DNA of 64,000 nucleotides, taken from positions 7,626,001-7,690,000 of the forward strand of contig NC_052122.1 of NCBI RefSeq assembly GCF_012273895.1, in the 5' to 3' direction. Positions 61,601-64,000 of the stretch are shown one piece after another. Below the pieces are notes generated by a model. That model was given only the letters and a program-made list of their open reading frames with translations. It was not told where the DNA came from and did no database searches. How positions within the stretch are numbered: the stretch's first letter is position 1; each line of letters starts with the position of its first letter. The position numbers and the translations under genes were made by a program. The DNA comes from Zerene cesonia. Lineage: Eukaryota > Arthropoda > Insecta > Lepidoptera > Pieridae.

Positions 61601-64000
61601 TAATATAGTTGACAATAATTGTGTAGTGATCATGGATTCTTAAATAGTCACAAGTGAAAAATCTTGACACGTTAAGGTTAAGTTTAAAATCAATAACGAT
61701 CAATCAGCAAAAATAGTCATATCCGGTACGATCCATGTACGTTCAAACAAAATATTGTACAGTGTAATGAATTGGCAAGATTCCCGTTTAAATATAGCGG
61801 CGTCTCTGGTTGGCCAAAACTGCACTTCGCAAGTCTGCTAGTTGGCATAACAGTTATAGTTTAATCACGCTAAAGCCGACAGTGCATTATGATAATTCAT
61901 AATCAACGATAAGTGCATTCGAATATATTGAATTCGGTTTATTTAAAAAAAAATCATCATGCCACCAGTGAAAATCCCCGAATCTAAGTGGAATAAGCCT
62001 CCCACAGCTATATATGAGGATAATTACGGATATGGAATTAATTTTTATCAACCTATGATCGACTATATCACAGCAAAACAACAAGGAGAATCTGTGAAAC
62101 CGCCTCATTTGCCATGGAATAATGAACGAGGCTTAGAAAAATATAGATTCGATAAACCAATCAAGGCTTACTCAGAGCACGATTTGAGAAAAATATCGCG
62201 GGATGTTTCTGAACAAGCGAAGAAAGATTTGAGTTCAGTGAGTATTAGTAAACGATCTCCATTTTCAGTCATTGCAACCGCAGCTGCGGCGAATATAACA
62301 AAACATATTGAAACCGAGAGTGTAACGGTCAAGACTAAAAGGAAGAGAGTGGAAAAGGAAAAGCTTTTTAAAGAAAGACAAAATAAAATGCTTGCAGACG
62401 TTGAGAAGCAATTAGCAACACTAGGTTCGAATGCAGCTATAGAATCTGAACTCAGATCTAATGCAAAATTATATCGGGGAAAATCCGCAAAAGCTATTGC
62501 TCATACATTACTTGAAGAGAGCAAACAGAATGTAATCAATGAAAATAAAAAGGGAATACAAAAGAAAAATTTTAAATTAGACAATGATTGGCAAGAGTTA
62601 AAAACACTTCAGCATATAAACCGTCAGAACCTAGATAATGTTTTGCCTTCTGAATTTAAAATAAGATCCATCCAAACATTATGTGAATCTTCACCTAAAG
62701 TATGTCTTGTGCAAATAGAAACTGAAATTCCGAATATAAATATCGAATACGTTGAAAAATTGAACGAATTAAAAGAAACAATAAAACAATTTGATAAACT
62801 TGACATGAGTATTTTGGCTAGCAGCAGGTAATAATTTTCACTTGATCTAATAAATTGTGTAAATCATTTTTAGAATACATTCTTGTTTAACAGCAAACAG
62901 ACCAGCATTGAAATTGAGCAGCTTAACGCTCGCGTAGTGGAGGCTGAGACCAAGCTCAAGACTGAGGTCACCCGCATCAAGAAGAAGCTGCAAATCCAGA
63001 TCACCGAACTTGAGCTGTCTCTTGATGTTGCCAACAAGACCAACATTGACTTACAGAAGACTATCAAGAAGCAATCTCTGCAGGTGCCACAACTGTTTTA
63101 TTTTATAACGAATAAGTTGAACAAAATGTATCATACGTTAATCACTTCTTTTATTTTTATTTATTATATTTTATTTTATAGGTTTTATTAATTATAATAT
63201 TTACATCAACAGCTTACCGAGATCCAGACTCACTACGACGAGATTCAAAGGCAGTTGCAGGTGACCCTTGACCAATATGGTGTTGCCCAACGCAGAATAC
63301 AATCGCTTACTGGTGAAGTCGAAGAGATCCGTGGCAATTACGAACAGGTATATGAAATGTACATTTTTATAGTTTCACTTAAATAAAGATATAACAGAAA
63401 TGAAAGTAACGGTGTGTATATTTAATTATCAGGCCCTCCGTGCTAAGCGCACTATTGAACAATCGTTCGAAGAAGCCCAGACGCGCATCAACGAACTTAC
63501 CGTCATCAACGTGAACCTGTCCAGCAGCAAGGCTAAGATCGAACAAGAACTGGCCGCTGTAGCTGCTGACTACGACGAAATCACCAAGGAGCTGCGCGTC
63601 GCTGATGAGAGATACCAGCGCGTACAGGTAACTTTTTTATCAAAATTGCATGAGGATATAAATTTGTAGTAATAAAATTCAGACAACATTTTATTGTTAA
63701 ATCACTCATTGTAAAAATATATTTATACATCGTACTCTTTCAGACTGAGTTGAAGCACACCGTTGAGCACTTGCACGAAGAACAAGAGAGGATCGTCAAG
63801 ATTGAGGCTATTAAGAAGTCCCTTGAAATCGAAGTCAAGGTAACCTGAGATTCTAAATTTGGTGTATCTTATCTAGTAAAACGTTCTTGAAAACTATATA
63901 ACTTTATTTCTTAATTTTTAGAACATTTCCGTCCGTCTGGAGGAAGTCGAGGCTAATGCTATTGTTGGTGGTAAGCGCATCATCAGCAAACTCGAAGCCC
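55659..64000 (+). CDS. Prm: Paramyosin (long isoform), 3' end outside window
   Basis: Paramyosin is a coiled-coil homodimer forming the core of invertebrate muscle thick filaments, with myosin packed on its surface. Fifteen exons read in frame for 743 residues up to the window edge; insect paramyosins are near 880, so about 130-140 residues are missing. The start (ACAATGTCC at 55,659) gives a short non-helical head, MSAVAKTSKYTYRSSGGG, then DVNIEYSADLSALSRLE. From about residue 32 an unbroken heptad-repeat rod follows, very rich in Glu, Lys, Arg, Leu and Gln and lacking Pro, with stretches such as LRQRIEREKADLSVQVIQLS and RLEEAEGGAESQFEINRKRD. Every junction uses GT/AG and keeps frame. The exons are GC-rich against AT-rich introns, typical of a highly expressed gene. 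Upstream TATA and MEF2-type motifs fit muscle expression. The identification is very secure. Confidence 0.95.
55902..57177 (+). other. Paramyosin intron 2
   Basis: After the donor AGG|GTAAGC the exon-2 frame stays open for 58 codons into a GC-rich stretch (about 55,930-55,985) containing a GC box, GGGCGGGGC. The rest is AT-rich except for a palindromic GC island at 56,501-56,552. Splicing to exon 3 restores the conserved ELRQRIEREK sequence, so the open extension is intronic. Confidence 0.6.
56501..56552. repeat. Nested GC-rich palindromes in intron 2
   Basis: Within 52 bp there are GTTGCGC-G-GCGCAAC (56,501-56,515) and CGTAGC-GT-GCTACG (56,531-56,544). The outer ends GTTGCG and CGCAAC are themselves complementary. 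It stands out in AT-rich intron DNA. It may be a protein-binding regulatory element or a remnant of a hairpin element. Confidence 0.55.
59873..61420 (+). other. Paramyosin intron 9
   Basis: 1.5 kb of AT-rich DNA. The only pattern I see is three near-copies of GTACGTAAC within about 35 bp (60,197-60,230). The minus-strand frames at 59,911-60,108 and 60,280-60,468 have no support. Confidence 0.6.
61651..61656 (+). promoter_or_regulatory. E-box upstream of the short-isoform exon
   Basis: CAAGTG fits CANNTG and is the only E-box I see between exon 10 and the short-isoform start codon. Drosophila miniparamyosin expression depends on muscle regulators including MEF2 and E-box factors. As a six-base motif it carries little weight alone. 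Confidence 0.2.
61788..61797 (+). promoter_or_regulatory. MEF2-type site of the internal promoter
   Basis: TTAAATATAG fits YTAWWWWTAR exactly, 162 bp upstream of the short-isoform ATG and inside paramyosin intron 10. The location matches the internal miniparamyosin promoter known in Drosophila. The same motif could double as a weak TATA element. Confidence 0.45.
61959..64000 (+). CDS. Prm: Miniparamyosin (short isoform), head exon plus shared rod
   Basis: A 289-codon exon (61,959-62,827) lies wholly inside paramyosin intron 10 and ends at AGCAG|GTAATA. The donor leaves two bases of a codon, exactly the phase of exon 10. Joining to 62,894 gives Ser290 (AG|C) and then the rod sequence KQTSIEIEQL in frame. 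The head is not a coiled coil for most of its length. Residues 1-75 are Pro/Tyr/Asn-rich (MPPVKIPESKWNKPPT...NYGYGINFYQP), 121-150 are strongly basic (KTKRKRVEKEK), and 262-285 look helical (VEKLNELKETIKQFDKLD). With the missing end of the rod the product would be about 650 residues, close to what I recall for the Drosophila short form (about 640). Its codons are far more AT-rich than the rod exons. It should replace the long isoform's N-terminal rod and act in specific muscles. Transcription start is inferred to be just upstream, by analogy. Confidence 0.8.
62828..62893 (+). other. 66-nt intron after the head exon, with stop and AATAAA
   Basis: If unspliced, the head frame ends one codon later (AGG TAA TAA). 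An AATAAA at 62,849-62,854 lies within the intron, about 40 nt before the acceptor TTGTTTAACAG. A rod-less 290-residue protein is therefore formally possible by intronic polyadenylation. No GT-rich downstream element is obvious, so splicing is the favoured outcome. Confidence 0.4.

Larger units (their letters stand above)
55659..64000 (+). other. Prm: Exon map of paramyosin
   Basis: Coding segments (residues in brackets): 55,659-55,769 (1-37); 55,845-55,901 (38-56); 57,178-57,264 (57-85); 57,963-58,129 (86-141, split); 58,326-58,563 (142-220); 58,644-58,763 (221-260); 58,871-59,137 (261-349); 59,249-59,495 (350-432, split); 59,745-59,872 (433-474); 61,421-61,533 (475-512, split); 62,894-63,083 (513-575); 63,213-63,347 (576-620); 63,433-63,627 (621-685); 63,744-63,839 (686-717); 63,922 onward (718-). 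Most introns are phase 0; the three split codons are AG|G Arg141, G|AT Asp432 and CG|C Arg512. The longest introns are 2 (1.3 kb), 9 (1.5 kb) and 10 (1.36 kb, holding the short-isoform exon). Introns 1 and 3-8 hold nothing else I can recognise. Confidence 0.9.

Noticed and set aside
1..64000. CRISPR arrays, bacterial operons, phage or viral gene clusters
   Set aside because: None seen. Direct repeats are isolated, the gene structure is intron-split, and the only retroelement-derived reading frames are broken BEL/Pao and LINE remnants.

Overview
The window looks like nuclear DNA of an insect, most likely a moth or butterfly (Lepidoptera). It is AT-rich, with introns bounded by GT/AG. At its right end it carries the first part of an insect paramyosin gene. 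Elsewhere it is littered with short retroposons and Helitron-like fragments of types common in lepidopteran genomes. That assignment comes from recognising repeat styles by eye; no database was searched.

Layout. About 1-54,600 is a gene desert of AT-rich sequence and decayed mobile elements: two tRNA-derived SINE families (several with target-site duplications), Helitron/RTE-like fragments, a LINE reverse-transcriptase remnant, a BEL/Pao integrase remnant and MITE-like inverted repeats. The best gene evidence inside the desert is a minus-strand first coding exon at 38,713-38,647. It encodes a classic signal peptide and ends in a strong donor. At 15,573/15,572 on the same strand lies a textbook recursive-splicing (ratchet) site, with a polypyrimidine tract running into CAG|GTAAGC. 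Much of the desert may therefore be one very long first intron of a secreted or membrane protein gene whose other exons lie to the left. A 21-nt microexon candidate (9,641-9,621, minus) and a plus-strand first-exon candidate (18,723-18,758) are much weaker.

From 55,659 to the right edge, fifteen exons on the plus strand give 743 residues of paramyosin, the muscle thick-filament core protein. The gene is cut by the window edge with roughly 130-140 residues missing. A TATA box (55,426) and a MEF2-type motif (55,123) lie upstream.

Inside the intron between exons 10 and 11 is an unrelated 289-codon exon (61,959-62,827). Its donor has exactly the same phase as the exon it replaces, so it joins in frame to the paramyosin rod. 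This is the start of the short isoform (miniparamyosin), with its own MEF2-type motif 162 bp upstream. The two isoforms share the C-terminal rod but have different N-termini and probably separate muscle promoters. A stop codon and an AATAAA in the 66-nt head intron also leave open a third, rod-less product.
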